Source of the DNA: Nitrobacter sp. Nb-311A
GTDB lineage: Bacteria > Pseudomonadota > Alphaproteobacteria > Rhizobiales > Xanthobacteraceae
DNA: 64,000 bases
Assembly: GCF_000152905.1 (NCBI RefSeq)
Contig: NZ_CH672421.1
Location: 1-64,000 of the forward strand
Direction: 5' to 3'
The notes under the pieces were generated by a model. It made no database searches. It saw nothing but the letters and a program-made list of their open reading frames with translations, and was not told where the DNA came from. Positions 45,403 to 53,782 of this stretch are shown here, piece by piece. Both the position numbers and the translations under genes were made by a program. The stretch's first letter is position 1, and each line of letters starts with the position of its first letter.

Positions 45403-46347
45403 TCAAGCTGAGGTGAGTTCAGACGGAAGCCGGAATTCGATGTTTTCTTCCCGTCCCGGCAGTACCGAGACGGCCACCGGCCTGATACGCTTCAGGGCCT
45501 CGATGACGTCGTCGACAAGGACTTCCGGAGCCGAAGCACCGGCCGTAATACCCACGGCTTTCGCCCCTTTCAGCCACTCCGCGTTGAGTTCGCTGCCGTC
45601 AGCGATGAGGTAACTTGCGACGCCGACTTCGGTGCCGATTTCGCGCAGCCGGTTCGAATTTGAACTATTGGCCGCGCCGACCACTAGAATGACGTCCACG
45701 AGCTTGCTGAGGTCTCTTACGGCAGATTGACGGTTTTGTGTTGCATAGCGGATATCTCGTGTGTCGGGACCCTGAATATCGGTGAATCGCTGTTGGAGGG
45801 CGAGGATGATATCCTTGGTGTCGTCAACGCTGAGCGTCGTCTGGGTGATATAGGCCACCGGCGTATCGGCGGGCAGCGTCAGGGCCGCGACGTCATCGAC
45901 ATCCTGAACAAGCAAAACGGGGCCTGGAACCTGTCCCATGGTTCCCTCAACCTCGGGATGGCCGGCGTGGCCAATCAGGATCAGGGTCCGCCCCTTGGAG
46001 GTGTAGCGTTTGCCCTGGTTGTGGACTTTAGTGACGAGCGGGCAGGTGGCGTTGAGGACGGGCAGGCCGCGAGCGAAAGCTTCTTCTTCCACGCTCCGTG
46101 CGACGCCGTGAGCGCTGAACACGGTAACGGCCTTCGGCGGCACTTCCGATAGATCCTCCACGAAAATGGCCCCTTTATTTTTCAGGCTTTCGACGACGTA
46201 TTTATTGTGAACGATCTCGTGGCGGACATACACTGGGGGGCCGTACTTCTCCAGCGCGCGTTCGACGATCTCGATCGCGCGAACGACGCCTGCGCAGAAT
46301 CCGCGCGGTTGTGCCAGCAGAACTTCCATCGGGCGAGGATCAGTCAA
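45403..46347 (-). CDS. ispH: 4-hydroxy-3-methylbut-2-enyl diphosphate reductase IspH, third cluster Cys replaced by Arg
   Basis: 314 residues, ATG at 46347. Last enzyme of the MEP pathway, giving IPP and DMAPP. Typical motifs: [16 protein letters not shown] (cluster Cys18), [14 protein letters not shown] (Cys102), [17 protein letters not shown] (His and Glu), [10 protein letters not shown], and [17 protein letters not shown]. The third iron-sulfur ligand should be Cys in D-I-C-Y-A-T-x-N-R-Q, but here the codon at 45748-45750 reads CGC on the minus strand, giving Arg200 ([10 protein letters not shown]). A single T-to-C change from TGC would explain it. In E. coli, the equivalent Cys197 is essential for normal activity. 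Position before hpnH supplies isoprenoid precursor for hopanoids. It may be inactive, a paralogue, or a sequence error. Confidence 0.9.
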   Translation of the reverse strand: MTDPRPMEVLLAQPRGFCAGVVRAIEIVERALEKYGPPVYVRHEIVHNKYVVESLKNKGAIFVEDLSEVPPKAVTVFSAHGVARSVEEEAFARGLPVLNATCPLVTKVHNQGKRYTSKGRTLILIGHAGHPEVEGTMGQVPGPVLLVQDVDDVAALTLPADTPVAYITQTTLSVDDTKDIILALQQRFTDIQGPDTRDIRYATQNRQSAVRDLSKLVDVILVVGAANSSNSNRLREIGTEVGVASYLIADGSELNAEWLKGAKAVGITAGASAPEVLVDDVIEALKRIRPVAVSVLPGREENIEFRLPSELTSA

Positions 46348-46798
46348 TTTGCACCTTACGCATTATGCTGTAACTCCATATAGAACCGAACGTCCCTGTA
46401 AAATCACACGTGCCTTCAAGAAATGTCACAGTATATAATCCGCAGGTCGCGATTTCTGGATTTCAACGCCATGATATATATGGCCTTTGTGGCAGAACAA
46501 AACGTTGCAATGCCGCAGGCTTTCTAGCCGGCGACCGATATCCCGGAACTGGAATTCGGTATTGTGGTATTGGCTAACTCGCCCGAATGGCTCTCACTGA
46601 TTCGTCACTTGCTGTTCCCGGTGCTACTATATCAAAACCCTTGAATCGTCGGCAAATCCTCGCGAACTGAAACCCACCGCAGGTGTTACGCACCTTTCCA
46701 TGCCTCTGAAATAGCATACAAAGTCATTAGGCCGGGCAGAAGACCCGAGCCGGATCCGTTCATGTGCGTATACGTACACGGTAGCAGAAAGAAAGAAT
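46348..46798. other. Divergent intergenic region between ispH and hpnN
   Basis: No coding frame is convincing; the stretch is lower in GC than its surroundings. It separates divergent genes and should contain both promoters. I see no assignable hexamers or operator. Confidence 0.5.
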
Positions 46799-49387
46799 GT
46801 GCTGACAGGTATTATTGTTTCGATCGTTAAGGCTTGCACACGATTTGCTTGGGCTACTGCGTTGGTTGCGATCGTGCTGGCCGCCGGCGCAGTTTTCTAT
46901 TCGGCGAGAAACTTCGAAATAAATACTGATATCAATAAGTTAATTTCACCCGATCTGGATTGGCGGCAACGCGACATTGCTTTTGAAAAGGCGTTCGACC
47001 AGGAAAGGCTGATCCTTGCGGTCGTGGAGGCCCCTACGGCGGAGTTTGCCAGTGCTGCGGGCGCCGTGCTGGCTGCGAGGCTCAAGGATGACCACCGCCA
47101 CTTCGAATCGGTTCAGCTTCTCGGCGGAGGGGCATTTTTCGAGCGGAATGGTCTGTTGTTCCTTCCCACCGAGGAGGTCAAACAGCTCACCGGCCAGTTT
47201 GGTGAGGCCGCGCCGCTGGTCGAAATCATGGCCGGCGATCCGAGTTTGCGCGGGCTGACCGCCGCGCTTGAAACGGCGCTGGTCGGCTTGAAGCGGGGTC
47301 AGTTCGAACTCGACAGCACGGCGCGGCCGTTCTCGCTGATCGCCCAGAGCGTTGAGGATGTTCTGAACAAGGGAAGTGGCGCTTTCTCCTGGCGTCAGCT
47401 TGCAAGCGACAAGCCGCTGCCGGATTCCGATCGCCGCTCGCTGATCCAGATCAAGCCGTACCTCGATTTCAACGCGCTTGAGCCGGGCAAGGATGCCACT
47501 GATGCGATCCGCAGAGCCGCTTTCGATCTCGATATTGCCGGCAAGTTCGGCGCGCGCGTCCGGCTGACGGGGCCGGTGCCAATCGCCAACGAAGAATTCG
47601 CCACCGTGCAGGAGGGCGCCATCGTCAACGCCGTGGGCACGGTGCTGGTCGTGCTGGTGATCCTCTGGCTGGCGTTGCACTCACCGAAGATCATCTTCGC
47701 CGTGTTTGTAACGCTGTTCGTCGGACTCGCGGTCACGACGGCCATCGGCCTCATGATGGTGACATCGCTCACTCTGCTGTCGATTGCCTTCGCCGTGCTG
47801 TTTGTCGGCATCGGCGTTGATTTCGGAATTCAGTATAGCGTCCGCTACCGTTCCGAACGATTCAAGACCAACGATCTGGAAAAGGCGTTGTTGGTGGCGG
47901 CAAAGCGTTCCGCGGTTCCGCTGTCGCTGGCGGCGATGGCGACTGCGGCGGGTTTCCTGTCGTTCCTGCCAACGGATTACAAGGGCGTTTCCGAACTCGG
48001 CAAAATCGCCGGCGTCGGCATGCTGATTGCGTTTTTCGCCAGCATCACCGTTCTTCCGGCATTGCTGCGCCTTTTGAACCCGCCGGGTGAGAAAGAACCG
48101 GTGGGCTACGCGTTCCTGGCCCCGCTCGATCGTTTTCTCGAAGACCATCGCGTGGCGATCGTCGGCAGCACCATTGCAGTCGTCATTCTCGGAGCGCCCG
48201 CGCTTTACTTCCTGCGATTCGATTTCAATCCGATCCACCTGAGGAATTCGAAAGTCGAATCGATCGCGACGTATCTGGATTTGCGGAAAGACCCCGATAC
48301 CGGCGCGAACGCCATCAACGTGATGGTCAAGTCCGAGCAGGAAGCAAAGCAGGTCGAGACCCGGCTCGCCGAGCTGCCTGAAGTAGCGCGCACCCGCTCG
48401 CTCGACAGCTTTATACCCGCTGACCAGCCTGAGAAGCTCAAGCTGATCGCGCAAGGCGCCAAAGTTCTTGGTCCAGCGCTCAATCCGGATTCGATTGATC
48501 CGCCACCCTCCGACAAGGAAAATGTCGATGCGCTGAAAAGCACCGCCGACAGCCTGAGGAAGGCGGCCGGCGCTGGTCAGGGGCCGGGCGCCGCGGCCGC
48601 AAAGCGGTTGGCTGACGATCTGACCCGGCTGGCCGATTCGAACGAGGCCACCCGTGAAAAAGCGCAAGTCACGTTCGTTGAACCGCTTAAGATCATGTTC
48701 GATCAGCTTCGAAACTTACTGACGGCTGAACCTGTCTCCCTTGAATCCTTGCCGCCCGATTTCGTGAGGCTCTGGAAGAGCGATGACGGAATTTCTCGCG
48801 TCGAAGTGTTGCCGCGCGGAGATCCGGACAATAACGAGACGCTACGAAAATTTGCCAGCGCTGTGCTTGCGGCTGCGCCCAACGCAATCGGTGGGCCGGT
48901 ATCGATTCTCAAGTCCGGCGATACCATCGTTAAAGCATTTATCGAGGCCGGCCTCTGGGCTCTGATCTCCATCAGCATTCTGCTCTGGCTGGCGCTACGC
49001 CGAATTACCGATGTGCTGCTGACGCTGGTGCCGCTGCTGGTCGCGGGAGCGGTGACGCTGGAGATCTGCGTGATGATCGGGCTTCCTCTCAACTTTGCCA
49101 ACATCGTCGCGCTGCCCTTGCTGCTTGGCGTCGGCGTGGCGTTCAAGATTTATTATATTACGGCCTGGCGGTCCGGCAGAACGAACCTGCTGCAATCAAG
49201 CCTCACACGGGCGATCTTCTTCAGCGCGCTGACAACCGCGACCGCTTTCGGCAGCCTGTGGTTGTCGAGTCATCCGGGCACGGCAAGCATGGGCAAGCTG
49301 CTGGCGCTGTCGCTCATCACCACCCTTGCCGCAGTGCTCTTGTTTCAGCCCGCCTTAATGGGCCGTCCCCGCGACGTCGGGAAGTAG
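46799..49387 (+). CDS. hpnN: Hopanoid transporter HpnN (RND family)
   Basis: 862 residues from GTG 46799 (reads MLTGIIVSIVKACTRFAWAT), the expected HpnN size. Moves hopanoids from the inner to the outer membrane in Rhodopseudomonas. Two RND half-repeats, each with a first helix, a large periplasmic loop and a bundle: FYSARNFEINTDINKLISPD after helix 1, VGTVLVVLVILWLALHSPKI, then VALPLLLGVGVAFKIYYITA in the second half. The second loop has an Ala/Gly/Lys linker (KAAGAGQGPGAAAAKRL). The gene is divergent from ispH and overlaps the 3' end of the DUF2147 gene by 33 bp, tail to tail. Confidence 0.93.
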   Translation: MLTGIIVSIVKACTRFAWATALVAIVLAAGAVFYSARNFEINTDINKLISPDLDWRQRDIAFEKAFDQERLILAVVEAPTAEFASAAGAVLAARLKDDHRHFESVQLLGGGAFFERNGLLFLPTEEVKQLTGQFGEAAPLVEIMAGDPSLRGLTAALETALVGLKRGQFELDSTARPFSLIAQSVEDVLNKGSGAFSWRQLASDKPLPDSDRRSLIQIKPYLDFNALEPGKDATDAIRRAAFDLDIAGKFGARVRLTGPVPIANEEFATVQEGAIVNAVGTVLVVLVILWLALHSPKIIFAVFVTLFVGLAVTTAIGLMMVTSLTLLSIAFAVLFVGIGVDFGIQYSVRYRSERFKTNDLEKALLVAAKRSAVPLSLAAMATAAGFLSFLPTDYKGVSELGKIAGVGMLIAFFASITVLPALLRLLNPPGEKEPVGYAFLAPLDRFLEDHRVAIVGSTIAVVILGAPALYFLRFDFNPIHLRNSKVESIATYLDLRKDPDTGANAINVMVKSEQEAKQVETRLAELPEVARTRSLDSFIPADQPEKLKLIAQGAKVLGPALNPDSIDPPPSDKENVDALKSTADSLRKAAGAGQGPGAAAAKRLADDLTRLADSNEATREKAQVTFVEPLKIMFDQLRNLLTAEPVSLESLPPDFVRLWKSDDGISRVEVLPRGDPDNNETLRKFASAVLAAAPNAIGGPVSILKSGDTIVKAFIEAGLWALISISILLWLALRRITDVLLTLVPLLVAGAVTLEICVMIGLPLNFANIVALPLLLGVGVAFKIYYITAWRSGRTNLLQSSLTRAIFFSALTTATAFGSLWLSSHPGTASMGKLLALSLITTLAAVLLFQPALMGRPRDVGK

Positions 49388-49978
49388 ACAGATATCGCCG
49401 ACGGGATCGGTCGACGAGTTGGCAGCGGCGGCGGACTTTTGACCAGTGGTCTTGTGCGCAGCCTTTGGTGACGTAGCTCTCGCAGTGGCCGCCTTCGGCG
49501 TGGTGCCGGCAGGACCGTTGGACGGACTGCTCGGAATCGGGGGCGCGACGCGGGTCCAGGTCTCGCCGCCGCACAGGAAGCCGAGCACGCAGCCTTCGAT
49601 CTCGAGTTGATCTGGCGATACAAGCGTGATCGTCGACTCGTATGTCTTGCCGTCCTTTGCGTTGTAGACGTGGCCCTCCCACGCATCTTTCTCGGCCTTC
49701 TTTTTCATGTCCAGAAGGATCGGCATTCCCAGTGTTGGCCGGCTCCTTTTGGAGGCGTCCGGGTTGTTCTGATCGACTCCGCCGGGCCTTTTCTCCCACG
49801 CAACCACCCCCCACATCGCGCCGTTGCATTCGGCGACTCGAATATTGGCGACCCCCTCGGCGACGCGCCACTCCCCGGTCGGATCAGCCGCTCCGGCTAT
49901 GCCGGAACTCGCCGTGATCAGGGCTGCTGCGACAAGAGAGGAAATAGCGGAAGTTCTGCAATAATCTAAAATGCGCAT
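49355..49978 (-). CDS. DUF2147 domain protein, exported
   Basis: 207 residues with ATG 49978 (MRILDYCRTSAISSLVAAAL); ATG 50002 (eight residues more) is also possible. A signal peptide with core AISSLVAAALITASSGIAGA is followed by the DUF2147 domain: DPTGEWRVAEGVANIRVAEC, WGVVAWEKRPGGVDQNNPD, GMPILLDMKKKAEKDAWEGH, VYNAKDGKTYESTITLVSPD, LEIEGCVLGFLCGGETWTRV. A Pro/Ala/Lys-rich tail follows. Periplasmic. Function unknown; DUF2147 proteins often accompany membrane-lipid genes in this group. Its 3' end overlaps hpnN by 33 bp. Confidence 0.85.
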   Translation of the reverse strand: MRILDYCRTSAISSLVAAALITASSGIAGAADPTGEWRVAEGVANIRVAECNGAMWGVVAWEKRPGGVDQNNPDASKRSRPTLGMPILLDMKKKAEKDAWEGHVYNAKDGKTYESTITLVSPDQLEIEGCVLGFLCGGETWTRVAPPIPSSPSNGPAGTTPKAATARATSPKAAHKTTGQKSAAAANSSTDPVGDICLLPDVAGTAH

Positions 49979-50109
49979 GGGGTGTTTCGGGCGCTGCAAC
50001 ATATTTTCAAGCCTGTGCTGAAGAAGAGGGCTGGGGATCAGTGACAAAGTCAAATACCGTGTTGTGCTTTTCAGTTGACGAAGTGACCATCAACCGAACT
50101 ATGTAGCGG

Positions 50110-51501
50110 ATGCTATATCCAAATCTAGACGTTTCCGAGATGTTTGTGGAGCGGCAGGCACAACGCAGCGCGATGCATGTCCGCCATCTCAATGAACAGC
50201 TCGTCAGGGTTTTGAAGACCATCGGCTATGACGTTGGTTTCCAAAGTGGACAGGGTCAATATCTGGTCGACCGCGTGGGCGCGCGTTACCTTGATCTACT
50301 AAGCGGATTTGGCGTTTTTGCGATCGGTCGGAACCATCCGGTGTTGCGGGATGCGCTGAAAAGCGTCCTGGACAGTGATTTTCCCAATCTTGTGCAGATG
50401 GATGTTTCGACCCTGGCCGGCGTTCTGGCTGAAAGGCTGGTCGCTCACGTTCCCTACCTCGACAAGGTCTTTTTCGCGAATTCCGGAGCGGAAAGCGTCG
50501 AGGCGGCCATCAAGTTCGCGCGTGTCGCCACCGGACGAACGGGCATCGTTTACTGCGATCACGCTTATCACGGCCTGACCTACGGCGCGCTTTCGCTGAC
50601 AGACGACAAGAATTTCCGTGGTGGGTTCGAGCCGCTGCTGCCCGATTGCAAGGTGATTCCGTTCAATGATCTCGCCGCGCTGGAGCAGGCGTTGTCGTCG
50701 CGCCAGGTCGCGGCCTTCATCGTCGAGCCGATCCAGGGTAAGGGTGTCAACATGCCCTCCGATGAATTCCTGCCCGGAGCGGCCGCGCTGTGTCGGAAAT
50801 ATGGCACGCTGTTCGTGGCGGATGAAATTCAAACCGGCATCGGCCGGACAGGGCGGTTTCTGGCGGTCGAGCACTGGAACGTCGAGCCGGACATGGTGCT
50901 GCTGGCCAAGGCGCTATCCGGCGGTCACGTGCCGATCGGCGTGGTGCTGACCCGCAAGCACATCTTTGATAAAGTATTCAACCGGATGGATCGTGCCGTG
51001 GTGCACGGCTCGACGTTCGCCAAAAATGATCTCGCGATGGCGGCGGGCATTGCCACGCTTGAAGTGTTGAAGGCTGAGAAGCTGGTCGAGAACGCGGCGC
51101 GGCGCGGCGCGGAATTGCAAGCGGCGCTTAGCCGCATGGTGCCTGGCTTTGAGCTTCTGAAGGAGGTGCGCGGCAAGGGTCTGATGATCGGCATCGAGTT
51201 CGGGCCGCCGAAATCGCTGCGATTGAGGGCGTCCTGGAATTTGCTGGAAACTGCGAACAAGGGTCTGTTCTGCCAGCTTATCACCGTGCCCTTGTTCAAG
51301 GATCACAAGATACTCACCCAGGTCGCCGGTCACGGCAGCCATACGATCAAGCTGCTTCCTCCGCTCATCATCAATGAGGAGGACTGTAAGTGGATCGAGA
51401 CCTCGTTCGACAGCGTCATTGCCGCAAGCCATCAGGTTCCGGGCGCGATCTGGTCGCTCGGCAAGACCCTGATGGATAATGCCGTTCGCAAGTCGGCGTG
51501 A
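50110..51501 (+). CDS. hpnO: Hopanoid aminotransferase HpnO (class III, PLP)
   Basis: 463 residues, ATG 50110. Class-III aminotransferase that makes aminobacteriohopanetriol. Signatures: YLDLLSGFGVFAIGRNHPVL, FFANSGAESVEAAIKFARVA, FVADEIQTGIGRTGRFLAVE, and the PLP lysine in MVLLAKALSGGHVPIGVV; GSTFAKNDLAMAAGIATL is also conserved. Length and location directly after hpnN match hpnO rather than an ornithine or GABA aminotransferase. Soluble. Start is not backed by a strong ribosome site; ATG 50140 is an alternative. Confidence 0.9.
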   Translation: MLYPNLDVSEMFVERQAQRSAMHVRHLNEQLVRVLKTIGYDVGFQSGQGQYLVDRVGARYLDLLSGFGVFAIGRNHPVLRDALKSVLDSDFPNLVQMDVSTLAGVLAERLVAHVPYLDKVFFANSGAESVEAAIKFARVATGRTGIVYCDHAYHGLTYGALSLTDDKNFRGGFEPLLPDCKVIPFNDLAALEQALSSRQVAAFIVEPIQGKGVNMPSDEFLPGAAALCRKYGTLFVADEIQTGIGRTGRFLAVEHWNVEPDMVLLAKALSGGHVPIGVVLTRKHIFDKVFNRMDRAVVHGSTFAKNDLAMAAGIATLEVLKAEKLVENAARRGAELQAALSRMVPGFELLKEVRGKGLMIGIEFGPPKSLRLRASWNLLETANKGLFCQLITVPLFKDHKILTQVAGHGSHTIKLLPPLIINEEDCKWIETSFDSVIAASHQVPGAIWSLGKTLMDNAVRKSA

Positions 51502-51550
51502 CGCCCTTTCGTTGTGAAGGGCACGATGTCAGAATCTGACCGCTAGAGAT

Positions 51551-51646
51551 TTTTCGAGCGAAGTGGATACCGATCGCGTGAAGAAAACGCGTCAAATCAA
51601 AATCTGAGAGCCTCGCTTCTGATTGGATCGGAAGCGGAAAGCTCTC
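51551..51646 (+). repeat. Dispersed intergenic repeat, copy E
   Basis: Plus-strand: TTTTCGAGCGAAGTGGATAC, CGATCGCGTGAAGAAAACGC, GTCAAATCAAAATCTGAGAG, then CTTCTGATTGGATCGGAAGCGG. Matches copy D over nearly its entire length. It occupies the gap between hpnO and the M20 amidohydrolase gene, ending 36 bases before that gene's ATG. Confidence 0.82.
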
Positions 51647-51681
51647 GGGAAGATCCTCGCAACCCGGTCTGGAAACTCAAG

Positions 51682-52851
51682 ATGCCTGTCGTCAATCGCG
51701 TTGCCGATCTGCAATCCGAAATCGCCGGCTGGCGCAGGGATATCCACGCGCAACCGGAGCTGCTGTACGACGTTCCCCGCACCGCCGCGTTCGTGGCCGA
51801 CCGCTTGCGGGAGTTCGGCTGTGACGAGATCGTGACCGGACTCGGACGGACCGGCGTTGTCGGCGTCATCAAGGGCAGACGCCGGGCTGATGGGGAGATC
51901 AAGGTGATCGGTCTGCGCGCCGATATGGATGCGCTGCCGATTCAGGAGGAAACCAATCTGCCTTACGCCTCGAAGATACCCGGCAGGATGCATGCCTGCG
52001 GCCATGACGGTCACACGGCGATGCTGCTCGGCGCTGCGCGATATCTCGCGGAGACGCGGAATTTCGCCGGTGAGGCGGTCGTGATCTTTCAACCGGCGGA
52101 AGAGGGGGGCGCAGGTGCCGCGGCGATGATCAAGGACGGGCTGATGGATCGTTTCAGGATCGATCAGGTGTATGGGATGCATAACCTCCCCGGCGTTCCG
52201 CTCGGCGCCTTCGCCATCCGGCCGGGGCCGATCATGGCGGCGACCGACGGCGTCGATTTCAGGATCGAGGGCCACGGCGGCCATGCCGCGCGTCCGCATC
52301 TTTGTATCGATCCGGTGTTGGCTGGCTCGCAGCTCATCGTTGCCCTGCAATCGATCGTATCGCGCAATGTCGATCCGCTGGAATCGGCGGTGATTTCCAT
52401 ATGTGAGTTCCACGCCGGTAATACCTCAAATGTCATCCCCCAAACGGTCGAGCTGCGCGGGACCGTCCGCACGTTGAAGGCTGACGTGCGCGACCAGATG
52501 GAGAAGCGGATTCGGGAGGTCGCCGCCGGCGTGGCGCTGACCAGCGGCGCGAGAATCGATGTCAGGTTCCGGCGTGGCTATCCGGTGACGGTGAATCACC
52601 CGGAGCAGACAGAAACTGCGCTCAGGCTCGCGAAAGAGATTGCTGGCGATAACAATGTATACGGGACGCCGCCGATGATGGGCGCGGAGGATTTCGCCTA
52701 TATGCTGGAAGCGCGGCCAGGCGCCTTCATTTTTATCGGCAATGGCGATAGCGCGGGTCTGCATCATCCCGCTTACAACTTCAACGACGATGCCATCGTG
52801 TACGGCACGTCATACTGGATCAGGCTGGTCGAGACCACGCTGGCTGCCTGA
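51682..52851 (+). CDS. M20 family amidohydrolase (hippurate hydrolase-like)
   Basis: 389 residues, ATG 51682. Metal-dependent M20D-type amidohydrolase that cleaves N-acyl amino acids or related amides. Signatures: RRDIHAQPEL-like WRRDIHAQPELLYDVPRTAA, GLRADMDALPIQEETNLPYA, metal site HACGHDGHTAMLLGAAR, PAEEGGAGAAAMIKDGLMDR, and the C-terminal NHPEQTETALRL/MGAEDFAYMLEARPGAFIF. Dimeric, probably cytoplasmic. Substrate unknown. Not evidently linked to the hopanoid genes; the ribosome site is weak. Confidence 0.9.
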   Translation: MPVVNRVADLQSEIAGWRRDIHAQPELLYDVPRTAAFVADRLREFGCDEIVTGLGRTGVVGVIKGRRRADGEIKVIGLRADMDALPIQEETNLPYASKIPGRMHACGHDGHTAMLLGAARYLAETRNFAGEAVVIFQPAEEGGAGAAAMIKDGLMDRFRIDQVYGMHNLPGVPLGAFAIRPGPIMAATDGVDFRIEGHGGHAARPHLCIDPVLAGSQLIVALQSIVSRNVDPLESAVISICEFHAGNTSNVIPQTVELRGTVRTLKADVRDQMEKRIREVAAGVALTSGARIDVRFRRGYPVTVNHPEQTETALRLAKEIAGDNNVYGTPPMMGAEDFAYMLEARPGAFIFIGNGDSAGLHHPAYNFNDDAIVYGTSYWIRLVETTLAA

Positions 52852-52929
52852 GCGGAACGTTATTGGGCCCGGAAACACTCACGTCAGGAAGGCGGGTGGG
52901 CTGCCGGTGATGGTCGGCCTGCTTGTCGT

Positions 52930-53544
52930 TTACGCCGCCTTGTCGCGTTGCAGTTGCGTCGCGGCAATTTTCAGATCGTCGACAAAGCGCTCATATTCGC
53001 GGGCTCTGGAGTCCTGGTCCGGCAGCCGCAGCAGATAGGACGGATGCACCGTCACCAGTGCCTTGCGTCCGTCCTTCATGTCAATCAGGTGTCCGCGCGA
53101 CTTGTTGATCGGTGTGATTTTTCCGAACACGCTTTGCGCGGCGGTTGAGCCCATCGCCACCACCAGCGCCGGATTGATCGTCGCTAGCTCGCGCTCATAC
53201 CATTGGCGGCACGCCCTGATTTCCGGCGTGTTCGGCTTCTGGTGCAGTCTGATCTTGCCGCGCGGTACGAACTTGAAGTGCTTCACCGCATTGGTGACAT
53301 AGACCTTCTTGCGGTCGATTCCGGCTTCCTTGAGGGCGCGGTCAAGCATCTGTCCCGCCGGGCCGACGAACGGTTTTCCTGCGAGGTCTTCCCTGTCGCC
53401 GGGCTGCTCGCCCATCAGCATGATCTGCGCGTGCGCCGGTCCCTCGCCAAATACAATCTGCGTCGCATCCTTCCAGAGGGGGCAGGCGCGGCAGCCGGCG
53501 GCCTGGGCGCGAAGACCGGCGAGGGAGGGGGGCGGGGCAATCAT
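52930..53544 (-). CDS. udgX: UdgX-type uracil-DNA glycosylase
   Basis: 204 residues from ATG 53544, chosen because GGAG precedes it; the frame upstream to 53640 looks non-conserved. Binds uracil in DNA and, in UdgX proteins, becomes covalently linked to it. Family 4-like features: CRACPLWKDATQIVFGEG (Cys18, Cys21), MGEQPGDREDLAGKPFVGPA, TNAVKHFKFV, and HPSYLLRLP. The UdgX-defining loop, normally KRRIH, reads KIRLH at 97-101, keeping the final catalytic His. It is divergent from the SOS operon imuA-imuB-dnaE2, a common arrangement. Nuclear-acid repair role in the cytoplasm. Confidence 0.88.
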   Translation of the reverse strand: MIAPPPSLAGLRAQAAGCRACPLWKDATQIVFGEGPAHAQIMLMGEQPGDREDLAGKPFVGPAGQMLDRALKEAGIDRKKVYVTNAVKHFKFVPRGKIRLHQKPNTPEIRACRQWYERELATINPALVVAMGSTAAQSVFGKITPINKSRGHLIDMKDGRKALVTVHPSYLLRLPDQDSRAREYERFVDDLKIAATQLQRDKAA

Positions 53545-53705
53545 GGGAAGCTCCACTGCCTGATTTCCATCGAACTTTGGGCCAATGTCGGAAGCTGTCC
53601 GGCGTTCCGCGATGCCGAGGAAATAGAGCGTTTCGAGCATGGGACTCTGGTCGGGGTTCTGGCCGCGAAAGCCGGTTGACTCTCATGTGCAGGTCGGCCT
53701 TAATG

Positions 53706-53720
53706 GAACATAACATGAAC
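53706..53720. promoter_or_regulatory. LexA (SOS) box, direct repeat GAAC-N7-GAAC
   Basis: GAAC at 53706-53709, 7-nt spacer ATAACAT, GAAC at 53717-53720. On the minus strand this is GTTC-N7-GTTC, the direct-repeat LexA box of Alphaproteobacteria. It is 63 bp before the imuA ATG and about 160 bp from the divergent udgX start, so it probably controls the imuA operon and perhaps both. Confidence 0.82.
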
Positions 53721-53782
53721 ACATGGCCCGTCCAGCGGTCAGGTTCACAGGCTTTTGTGCGGTTTGATCCAGGAGGCGGCGC

